Shown here: in pieces, positions 23,400 to 33,972 of the stretch
Numbering within the stretch: position 1 is the first letter of the stretch
How the letters are laid out: the number at the start of each line of letters is the position of its first letter
NCBI GenBank assembly: GCA_933207985.1
Contig: OW240917.1
Span: 111,510,522 to 111,574,521, forward strand
Origin: Pelobates cultripes
Taxonomy: Eukaryota > Chordata > Amphibia > Anura > Pelobatidae
Direction: 5' to 3'
Length of the DNA stretch: 64,000 nucleotides
The notes under the pieces: generated by a model
Database searches by the model: none
Seen by the model: the letters and a program-made list of their open reading frames with translations, nothing else
Told to the model about the DNA's origin: nothing
Made by a program: the position numbers and the translations under genes

Positions 23400-23960
23400 G
23401 GGTGAGACAGCAGTATCTTGTGCAGAAGTGCATAATCACTCTGGAGCTATTCTCAACTGGAAAGGTACAACATAGGTGGTAGTAATCCATCTTCACAAGG
23501 GTATATCACCACAACTTGTTCTTGTTCATTTTTACCAGTTGTTGCTCCATGTCGGATTATAATTTCCAACTCCTTCCACTGTGTCAAAGATAGAACATGG
23601 ACCACACTAGATTAATTGTTGAATATTTTAGGATTATGTTTCCACCACATGTTCAATCCATCCACAGAATCAAAATTTAAATAACTTTTGCCTGCAAATA
23701 GTCTGCAATAAAAGCAGTATAGAGCTTTCTTGGAAGGAGAGTAAACCAACCACGACTTCAAACATTTTTCATAATTTGTCATAAAACATTTGTGTTTAAG
23801 TTTTTTGTTTCATCCTTTGATCGACGCACCCTTATGAATCACACAACCGAAATCAGAATGTAGTTGTTAAACCACATTTGCAACTTGACGTACTAGTAAG
23901 ATCCATATGTCATCGTTAATCTTACTTGACCAAAGCCAAGCATCTTAAGTCAAAGGCTGT
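23400..23960 (-). pseudogene. hAT transposase N-terminal (TTF-type zinc finger) relic
   Basis: The minus strand reads through KSWLVYSPSKKALYCFYCRL and then a GLNMWWKHNPKIF block and TQWKELE. This fits the R-x-W-L-x-Y-S...CF-x-C-x-L-F...G...W pattern of the TTF-type zinc-finger domain in hAT transposases. Upstream, DDIWILLV resembles the D-P-x-x-W-P segment that precedes it. Stops are present. The catalytic RNase-H-like and dimerisation regions were not found. Confidence 0.5.
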
Positions 23961-24389
23961 AATTTTTTGCTTGTTACACTAATTATTGCATGTTGAAGTG
24001 AAGAATCAATTGACTTTGATGGTTTGAATTTAGAAATTGCATTAGCAACAGAAGTAGTAGTAGTTTTGCAATGGAGGTATTTCGTAGTGCACCGCCGCAG
24101 TATAAGCAATAAACCAATAGACAACCCACCATGCCATGTGTTTTATTTAAAAAATGTTTATAAAAATAAAAATAGTATGATAGGGAAATGGACTGGTTTT
24201 GTTGCATTTATATTTTATTTTATTTGAGTTGTAAGTATGGTTGTTAAATAGTATTATTAATTAAATTATACAAATTAGTAAGTTAACATAAATAAAAGAA
24301 TTGTCAAAAAGTAAAATTGTCTCACCAGGCCGTTGCAAGGATTTTTGGCATTTTGCCAGCAACTTACCCCCATCCCCTAAAAATATTCA

Positions 24390-24960
24390 TCTTCACCTGT
24401 GTGTCTCTTTATCTTCTTTAGCCTCTTTTGTGTTTCTTAACCCCCTTTTGCCTCTTTGTGTGTCTCACATCCCCTTGTGTGTCTTACACCCCATTGTGTG
24501 TCTCTTCCAATCCCCCCTTTTGTATCTCTTACTTCCCCTAGCCCCTCTTTGTGTCTTTTACTTTCCTACCAGCCCCTCTTTGTTTCTCTTACTCTGCCCA
24601 CCCCTGTTGTGTCTTTCTCCCCAGCCCCTTTGTGTTACTGTTTCCCCTTGGCCCCTTTTTGTGGCACTTTCTTCCACAGTTTTTTTCTGTCTCTTCCTCC
24701 CCAGTGCCTTTGTGTGTCTCTTTCCTCCCCATTATACAGACATAGATATCCAAGCAAAAAGACATACAGGCATACAGTCGCAAAGATATACAAACACACA
24801 ATCCTAAAAGGCACACAAACACACACAGTAAAATAGGCACACAGTCATACAATCTACACATACAAGTACACTGTCGTACAGTCAAACACTGTTATACAGA
24901 CAGACACAGTCACCATCATACAGAGACAGACATACAGACTCAGGCATACAGTCACAATTA
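24390..24960. repeat. Minisatellite pair: CT-rich then ACA-rich
   Basis: 24390-24735 is built from imperfect units around CCCCTTTGTGTGTCTCTT. 24736-24960 is built from units around CATACAGTCRCA. Open frames over them are low-complexity and are not genes. Confidence 0.8.
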
Positions 24961-25488
24961 AAATCCTATGCATTTGGTGCTTAGGGAGCATGGTATCTGT
25001 CTCTGTGGAGTCCTAATCCTCTTGCCCTGCCTCATTACTAAGACGCTGCCTTCCCACCCAAACTGTGAGGAATACAAGGAGCAGGAATATTAAGTGATTC
25101 ATATCCCCTTTATACAGCCTGCGGCATGCTCCAGGGCTGGTGGGCCAGACAGAGGTCCTGGTGGAGCTTGTTCACAATACATGAATTGACTGTCAGAAAA
25201 GTAGCATTGTTACTGCCTTATTGAAGCACCTGCCCCGTGTCTAACGTGAAAAGTTCTGACCCCAAAAAGGCACCCACCCACTACACCACTGGCTGGACAT
25301 TCTCAAATCTTCAGCTCCATGTGGATCTGTGGAGACTGCAATACTAATAGCTATTTACTTGTTCAAGGAGTTATTTCACAGGTCTGTAAATAAGTGAGTA
25401 GTATACATGAAATGCTTTAGATTTTTTTGTTTTGCATTTCGGCTGTGTGTTGGGTTGTTGCTTCTTTTAAGAATGTGTTTTATAAGTT

Positions 25489-26790
25489 TACACCCTGTTC
25501 CAAGTTATTATGCAAATTCTATTTCAGTGTCACAAAGATTAAATATTTTGTTTTTTCAGTTTAACTCATGGATGGCGTTGTGTCTCAAGGCTCTTTTGAT
25601 CACTGAAAACAATCTCGGACACCTGTGATAATTAGATTGCCAGGTGAGCCCAATTTAAGGAAAAACTACTAAAGGAGGGTGTTCCACATTATTAAGCAGA
25701 GCACCATTTTCATGCAATGTGGGAAAGAAAAAGGATCTCTCTGCTGCCGAAAAGAGTGAACTAGTTCAATGCCTTGGATGAGGTATGAAAACATTAGATA
25801 TTTCACGAAAACTTAAGCGTGATCATCGCACTATTAAGAGATCTGTGGCTGATTCAGAGCACAGATGGATTTGTGCAGATAAAGGCACATTGAGGAAGAT
25901 TTCTGCCAGATCCATGCATCAGATCAAGACAGCAGCTGCTAAAATACCATTACATAGCAGCAAACAGATATTTGAAGCTGCTGGTGCCTCTGGAGTCCCA
26001 CGGATATCAAGGTGTAGAGTCCTCCAGAGTCTTGCAACTGTGCATAAACCTTCTATTCGCAGAAACAGCTGCATTGGGCAGAAAAGTACATGAAGACTAA
26101 TTTTCAAACAGTCCTGTTCACCGATGAGTACTGTGCAACCCTGGATGGTCCAGATGGATGGAGTAGTGGATGGTTGGTGGGCGGCAACCCAGTTCCAACA
26201 AGGCTGCGACGTCAGCAAGGTGGTGGTGGAGTCATGTTTTGGGCTGGAATCATGGGAAGAGAGATGGTCGGCCCCTTTAGGGTCCCCGAAGGTGTAAAGA
26301 TGACCTCTGCAAAGTATGTGGAGTTTCTGACTGACCACTTTCTTCCCTGGTACAGAAGAAAGAACTATGCTTTCCGTAATAAAATCATCTTCATGCATGA
26401 CAATGCACCATCTCATGCTACAAAGAATACCTCTGCATCAATGGCTGCTATGGGGATAAAAGGAGAGAAAGTCATGGTGTGGCCTCCATCCTCCCCTGAC
26501 TTCAATCCTATTGAGAACCTTTGGAGCATCCTCAAGCAAAAGATCTATGAGGGTGGGAGGCAGTTTACATCCAAACAGCAGCTCTGGGAGGCTATTCTTA
26601 CATACATCTTGCAAATAAATTCAAGCAGAAACTGTCCAAAAACTCACAAGTTCAATGGATGCAAGACTTGTGAAGCTGCTATCAAATAAGAGGTCCTATG
26701 TTAAAATGTAACGTGACCTGTTAAAATGTTTAAAAAGTTAAAATGTTGTTATAAGTTTGATTGAAATAGCTTTTGATTTCAGTAAATATG
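25489..26790 (+). mobile_element. Tc1-type DNA transposon, 3' end lost
   Basis: A TA at 25489-25490 precedes the 5' terminus CACCCTGTTCCAAGTTATTA. A leader then leads to a transposase pseudogene at 25722-26689. The 3' terminal inverted repeat, which should be the complement of the 5' end, is not found before the DIRS region, so the element is 3'-truncated or heavily altered after about 26790. Confidence 0.85.
25722..26689 (+). pseudogene. Tc1-type transposase, DD37E spacing, broken
   Basis: N-terminal helix-turn-helix DNA-binding region in the frame at 25722-26093 (GMKTLDISRKLKRDHRTIKR), interrupted by an in-frame TGA at about 25776. A frameshift or deletion near 26070-26090 follows. The catalytic region at 26090-26689 carries aspartates in LFTDE (26123) and MHDNAPSH (26399) and the glutamate in NPIENLW (26513). 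There are 37 residues between the second Asp and the Glu, not the classic 34. The start codon region is also altered. The element is inactive, although all three acidic residues remain. Confidence 0.85.
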
Positions 26791-27165
26791 CTGTTTTCCC
26801 TCATTTTAGATGAATTTTTCATTCAAATTTTTCATTCAAATTTTTAAGACAAACAACTGTTCACCTTTTTTATTCACTTTACTTAAACCCTTCTATCTAT
26901 TCACTGCATTAATTCATTTTTTTCTTTTCCCGCTCTTTTCTGGTCAACTCAGTGACCCTCCTGTTTCTCCTCCCCCCTGTTTCTCCTTCCCCTCCTTCTA
27001 CCAACAGTCTGGGCCCTGGTGAGAGTCTCTGTCTTCTGTCTGTCAGCATTTTTAAATAAATACTTTTCTCCTATCTGGTTTTGAATATTGCAATTCTACT
27101 ATTACTTTAACAGTCAGCTTGGGTGAATTACTCTCACTGACTTTATCCCTAGCATTGGTTTTACT
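26791..27165 (+). other. Probable DIRS 5' non-coding region
   Basis: T-rich sequence between the Tc1 relic and the DIRS gag frame. No copy of the DIRS terminal repeat seen at 32379-32445 is found here, so the left end of the DIRS element is lost or too diverged to see. Confidence 0.35.
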
Positions 27166-28642
27166 ATGCCTAAACCCAATATGTCTGTCTCCCCCGCCCA
27201 TACGGATGGGGACAACACCACCCCATTAGGGGAGACCTCAGCCACCATGTCAAACCCGCTCTCTTCGGGTGATAACCCCCATATTTCAGAGGGACCCCAA
27301 TACACGGTGCTTCAGCGTTCTATGTCCGACGCCATTATGGCAGCAATGGGATCTATGTCATCAGTCCTCTCTCAGTCCATTGCCCAAGCCCTTTTGGCAC
27401 GGCCTGTGGACGCAGATCCCAGTGATTTAGGCGCAACCCTCACGCGCCCTATGGGACAGCCTGGTGACCAGGCACATAGAAAGGCTACGCACAAAGCCAA
27501 ACATATTTCTCTCCCTGCCTCCAGAAACACCAAGACTGGCGCACCATTGGTCGCCCCTGAAAGCGTGACCCAAGCATGCAAACGAGCCTTTCCGCGCCAG
27601 GCAGAACGGGCGTGGCTTTGGAAATGTGCGAGAGCACAAATTGAGAGCGACTCCGACTCGGAAATCGGGTCAGAGGAGGAGGCCAAGATCGAGTCAGAGA
27701 CCGACTCAGATACAGAGAGACCTGAGTGGGGCACAGACCCCTTTTCCTCCACACAAGCGGAGACGCATGGAGGTGAATTAGGGATGGCAACCCCCGCGGC
27801 CGCGGGGTCCGTCCTAGTGGATCCGCTGGGAGAGCCATTATTTGACCCGGACGAGCTTCACCACCCAAGGTACGTGGAATGGCTCCCAGCGGACCACGTT
27901 GCAGGCTACCTAGAAGCCTGGGTACGGCGCCCACTCAGTAAGGCTGCAAGAAACAAGCTTAGGGCAGAATGCCCCAGACCAATAGTCCCCAATAAAGTGT
28001 GTGACACCCCAGAAGTGGACCCAAAAATGACCCAGTACCTAACCAAACTGGGCTGGAACCAACGCAAGGGTTTAGACTCAGCCCTGCGTGCCTGCCAAGA
28101 CAAGCACTTAGACATATTTGGCCCCTTGGCCAAACTGTTTGACCTGGCGGAAGACGCCAAAGCGGAACACCGCATGGTTGACCCCGATGATCTTCGTGGT
28201 TGGGTCCAAAGAGCAATATGCATTGCCGGGAGTGTGAACACCTCCCTATCAATTGAACGGCGCAAAGCCATACTTTTTAAAATTGACCCCAAATTAGCCA
28301 ACTTGGCCCTCACGGAAGCCGGCAAAGATGCCCAGGGCCTTCTGTTTGGAGACTCATTTATCAAAGACTAGGGGCGTTACGTGGGCACGTTCACTGCCCT
28401 TGATAAAGCACAAACCTCTATGAGAAAGGTTTTCCAGGGACGGGTCTCTACCAGGGCCGGCAGATCTAGGAGCCGTCTGGCCGGCCGGAATTATTTCCAG
28501 TCCCGAAGTACGGGACGAGGCTCCATTACTCAACGCCCCACCTATCACGTCACTAGGGGCCAGTCTCCATTCTTCCCGTCCCGTGGCCGGCAATGGCGCT
28601 CAAGAGGTTTCCGTGGATACACCGGCTCAAGACGACCTTACG
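27166..28642 (+). pseudogene. DIRS gag-like protein with one in-frame stop
   Basis: The frame is open for 401 codons, then TAG at 28369-28371, then the same frame stays open with GTFTALDKAQTSMRKVF and an Arg/Gly-rich tail up to the intron-like segment. Acidic Ser/Glu stretches lie near residues 163-190. The Arg/Gly-rich C-terminus after the stop is typical of DIRS gag proteins, so the TAG is most simply a nonsense mutation; readthrough is a less likely alternative. The role in the family is presumed to be a nucleic-acid-binding structural protein. Beyond 28703 the same frame overlaps RT in a different frame and is a shadow. Confidence 0.75.
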
Positions 28643-28703
28643 GTGAGTCTTTACAATTCTCACACTCTGTGCACACACCTATGTTTTTCTCATGTTTGTG
28701 TAG
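28643..28703 (+). other. Putative 61-bp spliceosomal intron between DIRS gag and RT frames
   Basis: Starts GTGAGT (perfect donor) and ends in a T-rich tract with TTTGTGTAG (good acceptor). The upstream exon ends after the first base of a codon in the gag frame. The base preceding the donor plus GG from the acceptor side makes a Gly codon that opens directly into the RT frame at GRLQHFFPTW, the conserved start of DIRS RT. Splicing would therefore produce one continuous gag-RT frame, apart from the upstream nonsense codon. Introns are reported in some DIRS elements. Confidence 0.6.
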
Positions 28704-31660
28704 GGGGCAGACTCCAACATTTTTTCCCAACATGGTCGGACCTGACGTCCGACACCTGGGTGCTCAACACAATACGGGGGTTTCACATAGAGCTAGTGGG
28801 GGATCTGGTAAGTATCCCCTCCCCCAGACCACTTTACCTCTCTCGGAACGATTGCATGTTGATCAACGAGGAACTACTCGACCTCCTAGACAAGAGGACG
28901 ATAGAACAGGCACCCATAGGCAACGCTGGGGTCCTGAGCAATGTATTTCTCGTGGAGAAAAAAGGGGGCCTTATGCGCCCGTTTATAAACCTGCGCCCCC
29001 TCAACAACTTGGTAAAGTATCGTCATTTCAAGATGGAGGGTATACACCTCCTGAGAGACCTACTCCAGCACAGAGATTTGTTGGTGAAACTAGACCTCAA
29101 GGATGCCTACCTTACAGTCCCGGTGGCAGAAACATCTCGGGACCTCTTACGCTTCCTTTGGCTCAACAAGACCTGGCGTTTTACCTGCCTCCCCTTTGGC
29201 CTCTCATCGGCCCCTTGGTGCTTCACCCAGCTCCTCCGCCCGGCGATGGCCTGGCTATGCAGTCGAGGGATAAGACTTATCGTCTATCTAGACGACATCC
29301 TACTCATGGCTCAAGCTCACCAGGTCCTCTTACGACACATCAAACTGGCAATAGATCTCCTTTCCCGTCTAGGGTTCATCATCAACTGGGAGAAATCCTG
29401 TCTGACCCCTACGACATGGATAGAATTACTAGGATTTATGGTGGACTCACTTCAAGAATCCTTGAGCCTCCCCACGAGCAAGGTTCGTGCGATCCGCAAG
29501 GAGCTGCGCAGGGCACTTCTCCGACCGCAACTCACGTTGCGACAATTAGCTCGCTTGATCGGCCTCTTAACATCCTCCATTCAGGCAGTATTCCCCGCCC
29601 CTCTACATTACAGAGCCCTACGACGACTCAAGATTGCGCACCTACGGGACGGCGCGTCCTACGCGGACCTGGTGACTCTGGACAGAGAGACAAAAGACGA
29701 AATCCACTGGTGGATTCTCAACCTGTCCGCTTGGAATGGCAAGGCGATCTTCGGCTCCCTCACGGAATTCACCATAGAATCAGATGCGAGCCTACAGGGA
29801 TGGGGCACTCACTGCGCAGGCGTGTCTACGGGAGGACGCTGGTCGGAAACCGAAGCCCGGTTACACATCAATGCCTTGGAAGTCCTGGCGGGCTCCTTCG
29901 CGGTCCGCAGCTTCGCGAAAGATCAGGCACATGGATGTATCCGCCTCCGCATGGACAATGTCTCGGCAGTGCGGTACATCAATCACATGTGCGGTACCCA
30001 TTCGGCGCTCCTAGCCGGATTAGCGAAGGACTTCTGGGAGTTCTGTCTGGAACGGAACCTGATGGTTCATGCAGAATATTTGCCAGGGTTACACAATGTC
30101 CAGGCGGACTGGAGTTCTCGCTATCTCTCGGACACCAGCGACTGGAAATTGGAAGTGGAGGTGTTCTCCACTATATCATCTCTGTGGGGTCCTTTTGCTA
30201 TAGATCTTTTTGCATCTCGACTCAACGCCCAGCTCCCGCATTTTTTCAGCTGGAGACCAGACCCAGCGGCAGAAGCCGTGGACGCCTTCCTGCAGAACTG
30301 GCATGAAACCCCACTATATGCGTTTCCCCCATTCTCGATGATCCCTCGCACCCTCATCCAGACCCGCCGCCAGCGGGTCGAACTAGTCCTCGTCACCCCT
30401 TTCTGGGGGATGCAATCATGGTTCCCACAGCTATTGGAGATGGCGGTGGTTCTCCCCAGATTGCTGCCAACCTTCCAGGACCTTCTCAGGAACTTGTCTG
30501 GGGATTGTCACCCCCTCCTCTCAGCCTACTGGCCTGGCGCATTTCAGGGGACCCTGGGAAATCCGAGGTGTTTCGGACTCTACTCGACGACTCTTGGCGG
30601 AGGCATGGGCTCCGGGCACTCGACGAACATATGGGTCAGCTGGTGCATGGCTAGGAACGTGGATCCCGTTTCAGCCCCTGTGACACTCATTCTGGATTTC
30701 CTCACATCCCTCTTCGTGGAAGGGAAGGCATACCGAACTATCAATTTATACAGATCGGCTATTTCCTCGACACACCAAAGCTTGGACGGAAACCCAGCCG
30801 GTCAACACCCACTAGTGTGCAGACTCCTAAGGGGCTCCAGAATTTCCCGACCACCCAGGCCCCGCTACTCCTCCACTTGGGATGTTTCCACTGTTTTGTC
30901 CTTCCTCCTCGCCTGGCCTCCGAATCCGGATCTCTCCCTACGCCAATTATCGGCCAAATTACTTTGTCTCCTTTGCCTTATATCATGCAAGAGAGTATCG
31001 GACGTCCGGGCCTTGGACCTCGACGCTAGATCATACACCCCTGACGGGGTAACGTTCACCATCAATAGACGAACCAAAACATCCATTAGATCGGTTTCAT
31101 ACCCGGCTTTCCCATCTACACCAGCACTGTAGCCGGTGGAGTGTTTAAGAGAATACGAGGATCGCACTCGTACTAACCGGGTGGCGACTACTTCCCAGCT
31201 CTTCCTCTCACTCCGTCCACCTTTTAAACCGGTGGTAACCACTACCCTATCCCGTTGGTTGAAGTGGCTACTCGGCTCAGCAGGTATCGATACCTCCATC
31301 TTCGGGGCTCATTCAGTAAGGAGCGCCTCGGCATCCGCAGTTATCACATCTGGGGCACGCCTGGAGGATCTTATGAGGATGGCTGATTGGTCTAGAGCAG
31401 GGGTTCTCAACCCAGTCCTCAGGACCCCCTACCAGTCCAGGATTTGGGGATTACCTGGGTGTGTCTCAGGTGTTTAGAAAAAGGGAAAAAAACACCTTAG
31501 ACTCTAAGGTGTTTTTTTTTTCTTTTTCTAAACACCTTAGACACACCCAGGTAATCCCTAAACCCTGGACTGGTAGGGGGTCCTGAGGACTAACGTTGAG
31601 AACCCCTGGTCTAGAGAGTCGACATTCGCCCGATTTACGGCAGTGGTGGACCAGCTTTAA
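28704..31660 (+). pseudogene. DIRS pol: RT, RNase H, methyltransferase-like and tyrosine recombinase
   Basis: The RT region has LRPFINLRPLNN, KLDLKDAYLTVPV, CLPFGLSSAPWCF and the catalytic YLDD at 29285-29296. RNase H follows with its acidic residues in ESDASLQGWG, HINALEVLA, RMDNVSAV and NVQADWSSR. Next is a DLFASRLNAQLPHFFSWRPD...YAFPPF region, the DIRS methyltransferase-like domain. The tyrosine recombinase (about 30590-31660) keeps Arg in SCKRVSD and the H-x-x-R box GAHSVRS. An in-frame TAG at 31130-31132 splits it. The frame then runs to 31397, where a hAT MITE is inserted, and resumes at 31617 to a stop at 31658. The nucleophile tyrosine is not present in the residual frame. Confidence 0.9.
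31398..31608. mobile_element. hAT foldback MITE inserted in DIRS recombinase
   Basis: 211 bp, nearly palindromic over its whole length. It begins CAGGGGTTCTCAAC and ends GTTGAGAACCCCTG. GTCTAGAG is duplicated exactly on both sides (31390-31397 and 31609-31616), an 8-bp duplication as made by hAT transposases. The central loop is an A/T-rich stretch with AACACCTTAGA arms. It interrupts the codon series for the conserved D-W-S-R stretch of the recombinase. Confidence 0.95.
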
Positions 31661-31668
31661 ACTTGCAA

Positions 31669-31760
31669 ATACGAGCCTCCGTGTCTTGTAATAAAATTAC
31701 ATGATTTTGCTATTGCATGACGAAAAGTCATGATTTTAATAAAGACACGGAGGCGAGTAT
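31669..31760 (+). repeat. DIRS internal complementary-type repeat
   Basis: The outer parts GAGCCTCCGTGTCTT and AAGACACGGAGGCGAGTAT are inverted copies of each other. The middle (ATTACATGATTTTGCTATTG and on) is the reverse complement of the right terminal repeat at 32379-32445. An internal region complementary to both element ends is a known DIRS feature, thought to template circle closure. Confidence 0.7.
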
Positions 31761-32378
31761 TGTCCCACCCAACTTGCGTAAGTATGTGAGGATCTTATTC
31801 CGCAAATTTTCCCACCCACATCATCTGCAGACGGACGACTACGGACAAGTGGTAAGTGGGACATTTTCTTGCACTTAGGTATGTAGTTCTTTGTCGTATA
31901 GATGCAATTGCACTAGCATGACGCTCAGGTGAGATTATGTATATTCGGCCTCTTCCGGCCTTGATATAGGTACACAGAGCCGATTTAACCTTTGGGTTTC
32001 TGTCGCTTATGTTTTCACAGCCTGACCTGGACCTGCACGAGTCAGCTGGAGACACGCTGCCATGCCCGGATGAAACGACCCTTCTCATCCAGTGGAAACG
32101 GCTCATCATCACCTATCTATGAACTTGCTTCCATGGGACTCACAGTTATGCGGGTTACAGAAAGCCCGAAGTTTTGTTGACAGTTACCTACATGTTATGT
32201 TCTTACGTTTTTTTTTTTTTGTGTAGCACCTTCAGAAAGAGGGAAATGGGAAGGCGGACCAGGGTAATATACTGGACATAAAGGGGCGTGGCCTGTGTGT
32301 CTGTGTACTACCTTTTCTTTCAATTCTGTTAATGTTCTTTACCGCTATGGAGTGGACAGTAAAGAAAGGGATATGCAA
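31761..32378 (+). other. DIRS non-coding region before right terminus
   Basis: No convincing frame. It sits between the internal repeat and the right terminal repeat and is presumed to be element sequence. A T-run at 32209-32220 and a purine-rich tract at 32229-32262 are the only visible compositional features. Confidence 0.4.
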
Positions 32379-32445
32379 ATACTCGCCTCCGTGTCTTTAT
32401 TAAAATCATGACTTTTCGTCATGCAATAGCAAAATCATGTAATTA
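32379..32445 (+). repeat. DIRS right terminal repeat
   Basis: Reads ATACTCGCCTCCGTGTCTTT, then AAAATCATGACTTTTCGTCA, and ends near GCAAAATCATGTAATT. It is the inverse of 31690-31760. No equivalent was found at the left side of the element. Confidence 0.75.
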
Positions 32446-33193
32446 TATATCTGTTAGAGTCCCCTTATGCAGTATCTGCTGATTTTATTTTTTCCAAACG
32501 TAACGCACAAACCTGTAGTACCAAATATACTAAGATTAATGCTTATCACTTATTATCTGAGGTAAGACAATGTTGAAAAGAACAAAAACCTAAAATGATC
32601 TGGTGATTATTCCATATAAAGACATTAAATCCAAATGAAAGTGTGTTTTGGCCTAGTTTAAAATTCAGAGGAATGGTATTCACTGCCATTAGCGCTAGAT
32701 TGCTTTTCATTTTGTTCCTCTTCTAAGCACACTTATTAAATTAATGAAAATGGCAGCTTTCCTTCAGGTCAGGTCATTACATATTTAAATTATGAGCCCT
32801 TGTTGAAGGTTTATGTAAAAAAGATGAAACTAGAATTTTCCAAGCACAGCTTTTGTTATATGTTAATCAGAAACTCTTGCTGTTGCAACCAGTACATTCC
32901 AAATCAGAATGCAAACTGTCATTGTAAAACATGATGAACTAGCAAGATCATAAATTACGGTTTGAATGGGAAATCTATAAGCAGGAACCAAAGGGAAAAA
33001 AATCTGTATGTTTCCCATACATGACACTCGCAAATGAAAAGTCATAATAATATCTTTATATATGTTGTGAATCTGTAATATGCATAAAAGGTTGTACCAT
33101 GAAGCAGTGGTGCCAAGTTGCATTTAAAGCCAGATATGACACCATTGGATTTACTTTTTAACCACTGTTTAATGAATGTTGTTTTTATTATTT
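32446..33193. other. No recognised feature
   Basis: AT-rich unique-looking DNA with no gene or repeat boundary that I can identify. Confidence 0.4.
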
Positions 33194-33201
33194 ATTTTAA
33201 C

Positions 33202-33493
33202 TAGTGATGTCCCGAACGGTTCACCGAATGGTTCGCCGCGGACGGCGACCATATGACCCTGTACCTCACAGTCAGCAGACACATTCCAGCCAATCAGCAG
33301 CAGACCCTCCCTCCCAGACCCTCCCACCTCCTGGACAGCTCACTAAGAATGCAGCTTCAAAATGGATGCTGTCCAGGAGGTGGGAGGGTCTGGGAGGGAG
33401 GGTCTGCTGCTGATTGGCTGGAATGTGTCTGCTGACTGCGAGGTACAGGGTCATATGGTCGCCGTCCGCGGCGAACCGTTCGGGACATCACTA
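33202..33493. mobile_element. hAT foldback MITE, complete
   Basis: 292 bp, a near-perfect palindrome. It starts TAGTGATGTCCCGAACGG and ends CCGTTCGGGACATCACTA. ATTTTAAC is duplicated on both sides (33194-33201 and 33494-33501), an 8-bp hAT-type duplication. The centre near 33342-33362 is a short unpaired segment. Open frames on both strands are palindrome artefacts. The truncated relative at 1-227 shows it is a family. Confidence 0.95.
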
Positions 33494-33501
33494 ATTTTAA
33501 C

Positions 33502-33972
33502 TTTTAATTGTTGCAGACAAGCAAGTAAGCAAACACACACAACTGTTTGTAAAAAAACATGAGAGATAAGTCAATAGGGGAGAGGGAAAACACTGGTGGT
33601 GAGTCTCAACACAGTTCTCGATTAATGGTACTAAGCAATTTGTTGATTGGCTATTACTTAAGTGCATGAAATGAGTAATCTTGCAGTATGTGGTAAGGAG
33701 TAATTATTGTTCAGAGCAATGACATGAGTAAATATAATTATGCAGCTTTGGGGAAGGGAGGGACAGAAAGCCAAATACAAGTCATAAACGCTCTCACCTC
33801 ACAGCATAAATCACTACATCCTTTTGTTCCTGGTATATGGAGTATAATTTATGGCCTGTCTGTTCTGGAAATCCCTGTCAATGAGAGAGGACTGCTGGGT
33901 AACTGTAACTACTTACTGAACTGCAGAATTCACTGTTAGAAGCCCATAGTCATAGTCCACAGACATTAGATC
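33502..33972. other. No recognised feature
   Basis: Non-coding, AT-rich. No terminal repeats or RNA-like structures were seen. Confidence 0.4.

Larger units (their letters stand above)
22472..25291 (-). mobile_element. hAT DNA transposon relic
   Basis: Left end CAGTGGTGTA at 22472 and right end TACACCACTG ending at 25291 form a 10-bp inverted repeat of the common vertebrate hAT type (CAGTGGYGTA). A minus-strand transposase relic lies inside (23400-23960). The flanking 8-mers (CTCTCAGG and GCTGGACA) do not match, so the two ends may have been altered or come from different copies. Internal minisatellites occupy 22560-22830 and 24390-24960. It interrupts the Penelope-like element on its left. 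Confidence 0.55.
27166..32445 (+). mobile_element. DIRS-like tyrosine-recombinase retrotransposon, inactive
   Basis: Order on the plus strand: gag frame (27166-28642), an intron-like segment (28643-28703), then reverse transcriptase, RNase H, a methyltransferase-like region and a tyrosine recombinase (28704-31660), an internal complementary-type repeat (31669-31760), about 600 bp non-coding, and a terminal repeat (32379-32445). Use of a tyrosine recombinase instead of an integrase, together with RNase H and inverted repeats, is diagnostic of DIRS. Nonsense codons at 28369 and 31130 and a 211-bp hAT insertion in the recombinase inactivate this copy. Confidence 0.9.

Noticed and set aside
24301..24836. 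Open frames of 126-168 codons
   Set aside because: They are translations of a CT-rich minisatellite (repeating Leu/Pro/Ser/Cys units) and are non-coding.
27372..28364. Several minus-strand open frames of 97-152 codons across DIRS gag
   Set aside because: They are antisense to a GC-rich real frame and carry no recognisable motif.
28704..30306. Long open frame (641 codons) overlapping the DIRS RT in another frame
   Set aside because: Up to 28642 it is the gag C-terminus, but beyond the intron-like segment it has no protein motif and mirrors the RT frame; it is a shadow frame.
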